Positions 1-11,900 of a stretch of 64,000 nucleotides of DNA are shown here, in pieces; the stretch's first letter is position 1; each line of letters starts with the position of its first letter. The position numbers and the translations under genes were made by a program. The notes beneath the pieces are model-generated. The model made no database searches and had not been told where the DNA came from. It saw nothing but the letters and a program-made list of their open reading frames with translations. Source of the stretch: Progne subis subis (Eukaryota > Chordata > Aves > Passeriformes > Hirundinidae); NCBI GenBank assembly GCA_022316685.1, contig JAKJHU010000309.1:248001-312000 (forward strand), given 5' to 3'.

Positions 1-315
1 AGCTGCCGGGAATTGCTGGGGGAGAACTTCAAGAAGATTTTCAAGGAGCTGCTGGTGTTGCTGCCAGACACGGCCAAGCAGCAGGAACTGCTCTCTGCTC
101 ACAACGACTTCCGGATCAAGGAGAAACAGAGCTCCAACAAATCCAAAAAGAACAAAAAGAACGTTTGGCAGACGGACTCCCCCGACCTCGACTGCTGCAT
201 CTGCCCCACGTGCAGGCAGGTGCTGACCCAGCAGGACGTGGTGACACACAAAGCTCTGCATATCGAGGACGAGGAGTTCCCCTCGCTGCAGGCCATCAGC
301 AGGATCATCAGCTAG
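1..315 (+). CDS. ZNF598: ZNF598, C-terminal end (partial, 5' side outside window)
   Basis: ZNF598 is the E3 ubiquitin ligase that recognises collided ribosomes and ubiquitylates 40S proteins to start ribosome-associated quality control in the cytosol. The frame is open from base 1 and ends at TAG 313-315, giving the last 104 residues. Visible marks are the helical LLGENFKKIFKELLVLLPDT block, a Lys-rich stretch, a terminal zinc finger (CPTC, then H-x3-H), and the ending FPSLQAISRIIS; I recognise all of these as the ZNF598 C-terminus. The codon at 13 is TTG and is internal, not a start. The neighbour SYNGR3 lies tail to tail with it, as in human. The segment could start inside an exon; no acceptor is visible at the edge. 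Confidence 0.93.
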   Translation, partial: SCRELLGENFKKIFKELLVLLPDTAKQQELLSAHNDFRIKEKQSSNKSKKNKKNVWQTDSPDLDCCICPTCRQVLTQQDVVTHKALHIEDEEFPSLQAISRIIS

Positions 316-1975
316 CTCTCCCCAGGGCGGCCGCCCGGGCTCCGGCTGCGGATGTGCACTTTGGAATGAGGTCTGGCAGTAGCTGGGGGCTGCTGCCCTC
401 GAGGCAGCGAGGAGCAGGAGACTTGGGAAGCCCTCCTGGGCAAAAAGGGATCACGGGAGCGCGCCAGAGCTCGTCCCCACCCGCTGTCTGAGCTCCCAAA
501 TCTGGGCTAGGGTTAGGCTGAGCTGCAGGGGGAACAGGCAGGGCTCCTTCCTCCTGGGACATGCAATAGCTGGGAATCCTTTCTGATCTGCAGGATGACA
601 GGGGACACAATAGGGGGGGATAAGCTTCTGGTTTGGGGGTTTCTTTCTGGTTTCGGGGTGGGGGAAGTTAATGGATCGCTGAAATGAATGGAAGTGGCTT
701 CCCTTATAACGTTCTGATTTTTTTTTTTTTTTTTTTTGTGCTATTTCAGTGAAGATCACACTAGTCAGGGGTAAAAGGTGCAAGAGGGTGCTGCTCACTG
801 GGGTGTGTGACCAGGAGAGCTGCAAACACTGGGCTCTGCAGAGCTTTCCTTTCTGCAAACAGAGTCAGTTCTGCTGCTTGAAGAATCGGGCTGATCTGTG
901 CAAGATTTGAAGTTGCCTCTGACTTTTTCTGTAAAGTTCTTTCGATAAAATGATTTTGTAGCCCTGCATGTACAGTAACAGCATTAAGGCTTTACTCTCC
1001 GTAAAGCACACGGGAATTTTATTTAATGACTGCCATGTTTCTAATTTCTTGGATGTATTCCTGGTGGGAGCTCCCAACAGCATCCTGGGACATTAAATGC
1101 TGCTGATTACTGACCATGTTTTCTGCAGTGCCTTTAAGTGCATTTCTCTGTTTACAGTGCTCTGACACCTGCACCTCCCTCGGTGCCCCCGGGCTGACGC
1201 AGCTTTGCTCATGTTCCTTGGCACCCCCAAATCCCACCTCAGAGGAAGAGGGGGGTCTCTCCCTCCTCTGAAGTGACTCCTCCAGCAGCAGCTCTGAGCT
1301 GGAGTCCCCCATGGCTGCAGTTCAGTGTCTTGATTCCCTGCCACCTCCAGGTTTAGTTATTTCTAAGGTGTAGGATTAAAGCTGAAATTAATTTATGTAA
1401 TTTGTAGTGACGAAACACAGCTTTTCTAGCAGTGTCATTTCTGTGAAATCGAGCTCAGAGTATTACCCAAGAGCTACTCCTGCCTACAGCCACTCTTCCT
1501 TGCCTTACATGTGTTATTTCTGCTTGCTCTCAGGCTGCAAAGTGCTTTGGGTTTCTTTTCTTGAGTATTTAAGGCTGTTCTGACCCACTGCCCGTGTTGG
1601 GTTGGGCCCAGGAGGGGCTGGGGAGGGTGATTTGGCTGCATGGTTGTTCATCCACGGCATGAGTTCCTGGCAGTCCCTGTTCCTGCCTCATCCTGGAGCT
1701 GATCCTGGCCCCGGGCAGGGACCCCTGAGCGGGGCTGGGTGCTGCCCCTCTCCCCATCCCTGTGGTTTGTAAAGTTCAGGGGGTGAAATGTCTTCCCTGC
1801 AGGAGCATCTTCTGTCTTCCCTTGGGTTTCAGTCATTTCTCCACCAGCAGCTCTGAGTTCCCTGGGAGGTGCTGCTGGGAGTTCCCTCGAGCTGCTGCAT
1901 CTCTGGGCCCTGGTGCTGCAGTTTCCTTGTTCCTTGTGCTCACCCGATTCAATAAAGTTATTACCAAATCTTTTT
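316..1975 (+). other. ZNF598: ZNF598 3' UTR with poly(A) signal
   Basis: The non-coding sequence after the ZNF598 stop contains a canonical AATAAA at 1951-1956, followed by a T-rich tract from 1971. It also holds a T18 run near 720-737. No other coding exon is supported here. The 3' end is inferred from the signal only. Confidence 0.7.
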
Positions 1976-2010
1976 TTCTTTTTTTTTTTTTTTCTATTCA
2001 TTTTTAGCTC

Positions 2011-2016
2011 TTTATT
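2011..2016 (-). terminator. SYNGR3: poly(A) signal, probably SYNGR3
   Basis: Plus-strand TTTATT reads AATAAA on the minus strand. It is the only canonical signal I find between the SYNGR3 stop (5929) and the ZNF598 tail. It lies about 55 bases from the opposing ZNF598 signal. Assignment to SYNGR3 implies a 3' UTR of about 3.9 kb and is inference. Confidence 0.5.
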
Positions 2017-2678
2017 GAAAATAAGTTGCAGTTGCTTACACAGACACCGAAAATACAGAATCACGGATTGTTCTCTCAAAAGATATTTTTTTTTTTTATA
2101 TATATAATATATACAAAATTGTAAACATTTTTAACTTATTTCCATACACAGTCCACTTTATACTACACTGCACAGAGGTTGGTGACAACTGCAACTCCTG
2201 GAAGCGTCTGCTCGGACAGAGGTATCTGCAAAGAAACTGAACTTCCCAACCCTCGGCTGGGAGCTGTTGGAGATTAAAACTCTTAAAGGAGCTGAGGTTT
2301 GAATGTGTATTGCAACAAAATCCAGGCAGCCGAACTGGGGCTTCAAGTTGAGGCAGTGAGGGCTGGGTCTGAGCCTCACTGAGGGGAGAGAGGGGCTTGT
2401 GACACACAGAGGGGCAAAATGCGACTGAGAACGGGACCCGGGGAGCCATGAGCCACCTGTGGGGCCAGCACGGGCTGGGAGGGAGGGCTCTGTGAAACAG
2501 AATGCAGTTTTTACTGAGAGAAATGCCCACTGCGTGGAATAATGATGGGATTTGCTAAGGAAGGGAGCAGGGGTAGAGAGGGCAGAGCCAGGAGCCAGCC
2601 CTGAGGCTTTGGGGGGCTGGCACAAAACAGCCCTGAAAGGGGCTGAGGGGCAGCAGAAGAGAAATGCTGTGGGTGTCA

Positions 2679-2758
2679 CTCGTCCTTGTGGCAGGAAGTG
2701 ATGGGAATCTCATCCCAGTGTCCAGGCACAAGGGCAGTGAGATCCCAGATGATGTCCT
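2679..2758 (-). other. possible orphan terminal exon
   Basis: On the minus strand a polypyrimidine-AG acceptor (CCCTCCCTTTACAG) is followed by an open stretch reading DIIWDLTALVPG..HWDEIPITSC.. and ending KDE-stop at about 2679. It lies inside the presumed SYNGR3 3' UTR and upstream of the same poly(A) signal. I do not recognise the peptide and cannot link it to an upstream exon. It may be chance. Confidence 0.15.
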
Positions 2759-4089
2759 GTAAAGGGAGGGGTTTGCTCTCAGGGTCTGCTCCAGCCCCTG
2801 ACACAGAGCAGGCAATGCAGGGGGGAGAGTGTTTTCTACTAAACGTGCCTTAAGCAAAGCTTCCACCTCTGCTAGAACAGCTTGAAATGTTGGCAAAAAT
2901 TCCAAACCTTTAACTGAATTGCACGATGTGGTTACCTCAGTGCTGGGACACTGCAGTGCTGTGACAGAGCCTCCTGGAGCAGGAGGACGGGGCAGAATGC
3001 AGCTCCAGGAAAGGCAGAACTGCTGGAATTCTGCTCTTTACAGCCACAGTGAGTGCTAACACTGAGCACAGGGAGCTCCTGCCCTCTGTGAGCTCAAGGT
3101 GCTGCCGACCCCTGGGGAAAGCAGAGGGTCACAAACAGCTTGTGAGGACGGCAGAGCCCTGACACGCCCAGGACAATCCTGGCGTGGTTTTGGGACGACT
3201 TTGGCACAGCCCTGGCATCCTCTTAGGATGTGGCCCAGGTGGGTACAAGGGGGTGTGTGCTGCTGCACCACAGCTGGGAGGAAAAGAGGAGAAAAGATGA
3301 AAACTGATGTTACAAATACCTGAACCCACAGCCACGGCTCTGGTTCTGCAACCACAGCCCCCTTGGGTGTGTTTGGTGACACCCCCAGCAGCTCTGGGGA
3401 CACTCAGGGCTCCCAAGGGATTCGGGGCAGGATTCCAGGCACGGCTCTCACCCTCCCTCTGAGCGGGGCTGAACTCAGCAGGGCCAAGGCTCCGTGAGGC
3501 CGGGGAGCTGCACCAGCAAACCCCAGAATGGGGCGGTTTGGGTCAGGCTGAGGTGGGTGGAGGCTCTCACCACGGCCAGGCAGTTTGGGGCCGTCCCCTC
3601 CTGCCTGGTGACGCGGCCACATCGGCCACGAAGCCAGCGCTGTTCCCTGGGACAACGCTCCAGCTGTGGGCTCCTGCCTGCCCCAGTGCCACCCCAGCAG
3701 GGCTGCAGAGGGTCAGGGCTTCACCTCCCTCCGGGTGCCTGGTGGGTTGGAGGAGGCTGGACGTGTTATTCCCAGCCCTGGATTAATCCAGGAGGATCTC
3801 CTGTGCCGCCAGGACTCCACTCAGGCACCCAACCCTTCCTCCTCCTCCCTGCCCAGCAGAGCAGCTGGAGAAGGAACAGCAAACCCTGGCTTTGGGAAGC
3901 TGAACCAACCCTCGGGAAGCACCAGGAGCTGTGCTGGCGGCGTCCCCGCGTCCCTGCTGCTGCTGCAGAGGCCGGAGCGTGGTGGGCTGTGCGTGTGGGG
4001 GCAAAGAAAGGCAATGCAGGCCTGGGGGGGACATTCAGAGCGTGTAATATTCAGCACGGGGGGCACACGGGGCAGGACACGTCCCGCAG

Positions 4090-4345
4090 GCAGACACAGC
4101 TTTAGCTCTTTACAGTTACACGGAAACTCCGCAACAGTTATGTTATAGTTAGAAAAAAATACACTGGTACCCAACAAACATTATCTCACGTACAATCAAT
4201 TTAAACATTTAAATTGATTATAATTTTGCTAAAATATTAACACAAGTTACTGTTTGTGCTGCTAAAGTTTCAGTGTTCCCTCTAAGGAAAATATTGCTAC
4301 AGTTCTACCCTACCCTGTATTAAAATCCTCGGGGTTTTTTTTTCC
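4090..4345 (-). other. SYNGR3: AT-rich block in SYNGR3 3' UTR
   Basis: This block is strongly AT-rich compared with its GC-rich flanks and contains several TTTAAA/AATTT motifs. It has no stop-free frame of note and no AATAAA on the minus strand. It may be a conserved 3' UTR segment. No function can be assigned from sequence alone. Confidence 0.3.
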
Positions 4346-5928
4346 TTTCCCAGCAAAACTGACTCCACAAAACCACGGAGATCCCGGAATTCACTGAGGC
4401 TGATTCACTGAGGGCTGGGGTGTCCGTGGTCAGGCACCTGCGAGGAGCCGGGCACAGCCAGGACCTGGAGCTGAGGCAGGGAACGCGCTTGGCCACCGGC
4501 AGTGACCTCTCGGGACGACTGGCTGCTTAATCAGTGCATTTATGCTGCCGCTCATTAATTAGCGCGCCGATCTGCCGCCCAGCAGCGGGAATGAGCTGCG
4601 GTGACCAGGACCCGTGACAGGGAGGGGACAGGTGGTGGCTATTGCTCCTCACGAGGTCGGAAGGCAGCGCTGGCTTTGCGGCACGGACAGGCGAGGCCGG
4701 ACCCCGGGCTGCCGGGAGAATCCGGGCACGGAGCTGCCGCCAGCGGGGCTGGGAATTCAAATCTCAGCTCCTCCGCTCAGCCCTTAGCGACACAGCCTGG
4801 ATCGGCTGCCACACGGGCAGGGAAAGCTGCGGGGGGCTGACAAGGATTTCACACATTCCCTACTTTGTTCTTTGCAGCTGAACCCCCAAACCTGAGCCTC
4901 ATTCCCGGCTGCTTTTCACTGGTTCCCTTCCCAGTTTCCAGACACGGGGCCGTGAGCCCGCACGGGATGGACTCCGGTGGCCTGTGCAGCCTTTCCAGCT
5001 CCCTGCCCGAATCCCTCCTTCCTGGAGGCTGCAGGGTGACACACGTGTCCCCTCCCGGGCTTCTGCCGCAGCTGACAGACGGTGGCTGCTCCCAGGATAA
5101 AAACACAAGTCCAGTATCGCTCCTAAAGGCCTTGGATGTCGAGGCTGAGCCCCTCACCTTGGCCCTCACCTCTCCAGGGTGAGGACGTGTCAGCGCTGCC
5201 AACCAAAAATTCCTTAGGGATTTACAAACTTCCCAATCCCCCGTGAAGAAACAGAATTCCCACTGGTCACAGGCTATTCCCAGCTAGCCACCAGCTCCTG
5301 CTGGTTTCCACTTCCAAACAGCAACTTTTCAAATCCTCAGCCAGAACCTGTTGAAGTGTAGAAGCGACCTGGACTGCTGATCCCAACCCCGGCCTGCTGT
5401 GCCCCACCCTGTGCCTCTAAACCAAGTTTTGAAACCCCTGTTTGGATATTTGTTTCGTACAGCAAATATACACAAAGAGAAACAACACAGACACCGCTGA
5501 TTTCCCCGTGAATTTGGCACTTCCCGTGGAACCTGGACTGGAAGCTCCACAGCGGGAGCAGACAGCGCCAGCTCTCCCACCGCCCACCCACCCTCGATGG
5601 ATTCTGCTCTGGAAGAACGAGAGAATAATTCCTCAGCTGCTCTTTTCTAAGAGGAAAAGGCGTCCTGGGCTTTCCCAGCAGAGCTCAGAGGGGGAATCTC
5701 CTCCTCTTCCCCACGCGTGGGTGACGCGCTACCGACCTTCCTTCCTCCTGGCTTAGAGGGAACACTGCTTTTAGAAACCCTGGGACAGGTAAGACAAGAA
5801 CCAATACCACTGTACAGAATTCACTGCACAACGAGCTAATAAAGGGACCCGGCGCTGACTGGCCACGGCAGGGAAACGGGACTGGGATGCATTTGGGACC
5901 GGGCGGGGGTGGCACCGCCCCAAGCCCC

Positions 5929-8900
5929 TCAGTACGCTGGCACTTGGTAACCTTTGGGGCTGGGCTCTAAGGTCTCGGTGAACGGGGGGCTCTGGTAGGT
6001 CTCCGTGCTCTCCACGCCGCTGCCGCCGGGGTAGCCGGGGTAGGAGGCGCCGGGCTCGGTGCCGAACTGCTCGGTGGCGAACAGGGACATGTCCGTGCCC
6101 AGGCGGTACCGCTGCAGCGCCCGCAGCGCCAGCACCACCTGAGGGAGGGCAGCGAGGGGACAGCGTCACGCGGGGCACCCCTGGGCCCTCAGGAACACCC
6201 CCAATCCCCCCCAGCGCCCCGTGTCCCCCCAGGATGGTGTCTCACCAGCATCACACATGACCCCACGTTCCCCTAGGATCCCCCAAACTCCCAGGATGCC
6301 CAAATCCCCAGGACCTCACATTCCCCCAGGACCCTATGTCCTCCTAGGATCCCCTAAACCTCCAGGACCTCGAATCCCACCAGGACCCCATGTCCTCCTA
6401 GGATCCCCCAAACCCCAGGACTCCGCATTCCCCCAGGATCCCCCAAACTCCCAGGACCTCGAATCCCACCACGACCCCATTTCCATCCAGGATCCCCCAA
6501 ATCCCCAAGACCCCACGTCCCCCATCTCTCTGCAAAGCAGCACCCCGGCAAACTGCCACCCCCCTCCTTTGTACCCAGGGGCTAATCCAGCCCCAAAGCC
6601 CACCCCAACACCCCCGGAGCCATTTCTGTGGGACGGGGTGACCCCCAGAGCTCTGCCCGGGCTGGGGGGCCCTGGCTGTGCAGGTCTGGCGCTGCTGGCC
6701 CAAATAAACGCATCTGCTGAGGGCAGGGAAAGCTGCCGAGCGCCAGCCCAGGAAAATGGGTCAGTTCTGCCGAGACTCCTTCACCCTTTTCCGGGTTGCT
6801 GGAATTGAGGCTGCAAACGGTGGGAAACGTGGGCGGCAAAGCCGGGAGGGCCCCGAGCTCGAGCTCGCTCTCATTCCAGGAGGATTCATTAACAATTCAA
6901 TTAGTTTCTAAATGACTGAGCGCTGAGGAGGCTAAAAAATGCCTGTGCAAGCCAGGAAATGCTTCCCAAGCACCCCGGCCATCCTCTGGGATGTGACAGG
7001 GGACTGGTGTCCCCACTGCCCTCCCGGGGTGGCAGCAGATGTGATGGGATGGGGAATCCCACCCGCTGCCCTTCCCTGTGGCAGCTGACGGTGGGGAAGA
7101 GCCGGGATTAAAAGAGATTTATTGGGATAATCATAAAGCAGGGAGCAGTTAAACTGGGGGAGAACTGGAGCAAGGCTTGCTGCTGGGAAGCTTCAAACTG
7201 GCTTTTGCCCCAATTCTTTGATGGGAATTGGAGCACATCCCGGGGCTCTGTGCCCAGGAAAAGCTGGAGGAGGGATGGAGGTAACACGGAGCCATCCCTG
7301 CCTCTCCACACACAGCCTCTGGAGCGGGAGCCCCCCCAGTTCATGTGGGCTCCAGGGTTTCACACAGGCCCATGGAGCCGAAAATGGGAGCAAAGGGGGT
7401 TTTTCCAATCCTCTTTTCCAGGGGGACAGCAGAGGGGCCAGTCTGGCTTGTTCCAGGACGGAGCTGATGAGGCCGAGAGCTCCCCAAAATCCCCCAGCCG
7501 TGCCATGAACCTGCTCAGCGCAGGGATCCGCATCCTGGGGACTCCCTGCTTCCATCGAGCCGCCCCGGGGCTCCAAGGAGGAGCTGAAATCAGGGCAGCC
7601 CGTGGCTGTTTCCAACGGGAACAAAACTCCCCAGCCTCGGGAGAAAGGGAAGCCTGGAATTCCCCAGCGAGAGGCGGCTGAGCTGAGGCTGCCCCGGTAA
7701 GAAACCACCAGCTCCAGGCGCGGAGAGCCCGCAGGTTCCCCCAGTGCAGCCCCTCACCGCCCGCCAGGATTCACTTCTCCAAACCCCGGAGTGCCCCTCC
7801 GGCTCAGCCCCCGCCCGGGCAGGTTTCATTTCTGCTCTGCGCCCTCATCCCCGGGGCTGCTCTCACCCAGATGATGATGGAGAAGAAGGAGAAGGTGATC
7901 GCCGCCCGCGCCGCGTCGGCGCCCTGCGAGAAGCCCCTGGTCAGCGTCGTCCTCTGCCACTGGTTTGCCAGGAAACAGAAAGCTACAAACCACAGGAAGG
8001 CCAAGAAACCTGCAGGGGAACAGAGCCGGTCAGTGCTGCCCCTGCCTGCGAGGTTTTTATCTTCTTTTCTTCGTGTCTGAGCCGGGATTAAGGCGCGGGA
8101 GTCGCGGTTCTCGTGTTGGGACTCGGGTGTTTATTAATTCTTATCCGTGTCACAGTCCTGCGAGTTGTGAGCTCTGACAGGGTGGAAATGGAGCTGTCTC
8201 TAACTCCTTCCGAGGTATTTTTTGCACTAATTACCCAATAACGAGGTGACACCTAGATTATTTATACTTCTGACACAATCATTGACCACCCCGGGCCGCA
8301 ATGCAGGTGAAACCTTTTCATCCAATTACAAAAAAACACCCGAAACCAAGAAGAAGAAGAAGATGAAGAAGAAAGACTCAGACAACGCCCTAAATCCTCC
8401 ATATTGCCCCATGTAGATTACTTCCACCCTGTGACATCACACACTTCTATCCAAACCCCACACCCACAAGTCCCAGCGCTGTCACTCCATTTTGGGAGCT
8501 GTTCCACAGCCTCAGGTCAGTGCAGGGTTTGCTGGGGGGTCAGAGCCTGGCAGCACAGAAAGTCTGGAATTCTCATCCTCCAGGGTTCCAACACCTGCCC
8601 AGCACCCTTCCTTTGCTGCTGCACAAATCACCAAGGTTTCCAACAGGAACGGGAATTTCGGGAGCCGTGGCCCAAAAAGAGCTTTTTGAAAACAAAAACA
8701 GAGATGGGGGGAAACCCGTGGGGTCACCTCAGGGTGCCGCCTGCCTGAAGTTCAGTTCAGCTACACCTCGGCCTGATCTCAGTGACCCCCAGGGACAGCA
8801 CATCCTCCCTGGACAGCCTTTTCACAAGGGCATGGGATAACAGGACAAGGGGAAATGGCCTTAAGCTGAAAGAGGGTGGATTTACATTGGATATTGAGAA

Positions 8901-11900
8901 GAAATTCTTCCCAGTGAGAGTGGGGAGGCTGAGAGAAGCTGTGGCTGCCCCTGGATCCCTGGAAATGTCCAAGGCCAGGCTGGACAGGGCTTGGAGCAGC
9001 CTGGGACAGTGGGAGCTGTCCCTGCCCAGGGCAGGGAGGGGGATGAGATGGATTTTAATGCCCCTTCCAACCCAATCCATTCTGCAATTCCGTGCTTCCA
9101 CGACACGTGAGAGCTCTGCTTGTCCCTGCAGAGAATCCCCCCTGGGCCTGTGGAACTGAGCAGAAACACTCCGGTGATTATTTGATTATTCCTGCCTGGG
9201 AGCAAAGCTGGCTGAGCAAGACAGGGCTGCGGCTGCCCTAATTCCATCCCCAGCCACCAGCACCGCCCAGTGCCAAGGAGCTCAGGGAACAGCCAAGGAA
9301 AGGCCAGGAGCACACAGGGCCGGCACCAGGGGCAGTTTCCCAGCACTGGGAAGAGGAGCTGAACAATCTGGACCCTCCCATGGCGCTGTTTTCAGGGTCT
9401 CCATGGTTCCCGATGTCGGGAATGCTGAGCTGCCTCCAAGGATCATCAGCACATCAGGATGAGCGACTGCAGGGACAGAAGAACCTTCCTTTATTCCCAT
9501 TTATTCCCGTTTATTCCCATTTATCCCCACTTATCTTGCCAGTTATCCCTAAATATAACATAAAACGCCTGGGAGCATCCACACCGAGTGCTGGAGGCAC
9601 AGGGCTCAAGGCCTTTGATTCGGAATTTCCCCTAATTGCAGTTTAAGACACATTCCTCATCTCCTCCTGCACACCTGGGCCTGGGAGTTCCCACCCTTCA
9701 GGCCTGGCCGTGAGCTGCCTGCACGGGAAGGATCAGTCAGGTTGTCTGCTCCAAATGACAGACACTCCACCAAACACAGCCAAAGCTGCCACCAAACCCA
9801 CCCAGACCTCTGTGTAAGCATTTTCACTTCCCTTCAGGACAGCACCAAACGAGACCTCTGGGCTTCACTCCTTAAAGGTCACCCTTTAATTCAGGGAAAT
9901 TTTCTGGGCTTTACCAGCAGCCGTTCCCAGTGTGGGAAGCAGCTCCAGCCCCTTCCCTGGGACCTCAGCCACTGCTGGCAATCACACTGGGGAGTCAAAA
10001 GCCCAAAGTGAAACAAGAGCAGCTCCCAAAGGTGAATTCACACTGAGGGAGCTGCAGGATGGCTCAGGGACAACAGGGGCACAGGGCTGGCACAGGGGAC
10101 ACAGGGCTGGCACAGGGGACATGGGACAAGGTTGGGGACACAGGGCTGGCACAGGGGACATGGGGCTGGCACAGGGGCACAGGGCTGGCACAGGGGACAC
10201 AGGACAAGGAGACACAGGGCTGGCACAGAGGACGTGGGACAAGGGGGCACGGGGCTGGCACTGTTTTGTGGAGGGGGAGGTTGCTCCTGTGTGTGACACT
10301 GCACCCTGAGCAGCTCATCTTGCCGGCAGGGCAGTGTCACTGATGTCCCACCCTGTCCCCAGCGCTGGCGGCACCCGCGGGATGCCAGGAGTTAAAATGA
10401 CATCATGCACAGCCCTGCACGGCTGCGCTGGGAACTGCAGCTGCCAAATCCCTCTGCAGCACCGAGCTCTGCGAGGCACTGACCTTCCTCATCCTCAATC
10501 CCTGCAGCCGGGAGCGGCTGGGATCGCTCCTGCTGCCGCCCGTGTGCACTTGCAGGGATGCAGGGATACAGGGATGCAGGGATGCAGGGATGCAGGGATG
10601 CAGGGATGCAGAGATGAAGGGATGCAGGGATGCAGGGATGCAGGGATGCAGGGATGCAGGGATGCAGGGATGCAGAGATGAAGGGATGCAGGGATGCAGG
10701 GATGCAGGGATGCAGGGATGCAGGGATACAGGGATGCAGGGATGCAGGGATGCAGGGATGCAGGGATGCAGGGATGCAGGGATGCAGAGATGAAGGGATG
10801 CAGGGATGCAGGGATGCAGGGATGCAGGGATGCAGGGATGCAGGGATGCAGGGATGCAGAGATGAAGGGATGCAGGGATGCAGGGATGCAGGGATGCAGG
10901 GATGCAGGGATGAAGGGATGCAGGGATGCAGAGATGAAGGGATGCAGGGATGCAGGGATGCAGGGATGCAGGGATGCAGGGATGCAGAGATGAAGGGATG
11001 CAGGGATGCAGGGATGCAGGGATGCAGGGATGCAGGGATGCAGGGATGAAGGGATGCAGGGATGCAGGGATGTAGGGATGCAGGGATGCAGGGAGAAGCC
11101 TTTCCCCTCCAGAGCAGCTCTGGGCGGCAGGAGGGTTCCCCCAGTGCCCCAGGTGTCCCTGCCACTGCAGGAGATGGGATCAGGCAGGTGTGCCTGGATG
11201 CTTGGAGGACCGACGGGAATTTTAAAAGCTCTCTGAGAGGTCTGAGCTGGCAGTGACGGGGTGAGGCCAGCCCCAGCCCCAGCTGCTCCACTCCCTGGAA
11301 AAGGAGAGCGCCAGGAAGCGCAGCCGGCAGATGATGATCGTTCAAGGAGCTGCAAACACCAGGGAAGATGTGTTACCACCCTAATCACAGGCTGGTCTGC
11401 AGAAAACGCCCGGCTGTGGGAGCAGCTGGAGGAGCAGCTGGAAGAGAAGGAAATGCTGCTCTCAGCGCGGTGGCCTGGCCTGAACCCTCACCCGTGCCCC
11501 AGTCATCACCCAGTTACTCCCAGAGGCATTTCAGGGAGAAGTTCTCCCCTGTGAGGGTGCTGAGGCCCTGGCACAGGGTGCCCAGAGAAGCTGTGGCTGC
11601 CCCTGGATCCCTGGAAGAGTTTAAGTGGGAGTGGAGCCTCCTGCTCTAGTGGAAGGTGGAACTGAGTGGGCTTTGATGTCCCTGCCAATCAAAACACTCC
11701 AGCATCCGATGATTCTCCCATTTCTCCTCTCAGTGGATCCACCACGGGGACCAAGGAGAACAGAGGCAGAGTTTGAGAGCAGCGCCAGGCTGGCAGGGAG
11801 CAAGGGGCTGTCAGGATGTGAGGCAGGATCCCAGCCTGGCTCCGTGACACGGAGCAGCAGCCACGAGATGGATGTGATGCTCTCCTTCCGCTTGAATCCA

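Noticed and set aside
5835..5848. AATAAA near 5838 as a SYNGR3 poly(A) signal
   Set aside because: It is on the plus strand, the wrong orientation for SYNGR3.
8282..8372. GAAGAAGAAGAAG stretch as part of a coding Lys/Glu-rich exon
   Set aside because: Short GAA microsatellite within SYNGR3 intron 2 with no acceptor/donor pair in frame.
10551..11095. CRISPR-like regular repeats
   Set aside because: Units are contiguous with no unique spacers, and the genome is vertebrate.
10392..11388. Minus-strand open frames of 317 and 297 codons (LHPCIPAS repeats)
   Set aside because: They are entirely translation of the GGGATGCA octamer array; the same peptide appears in every frame.
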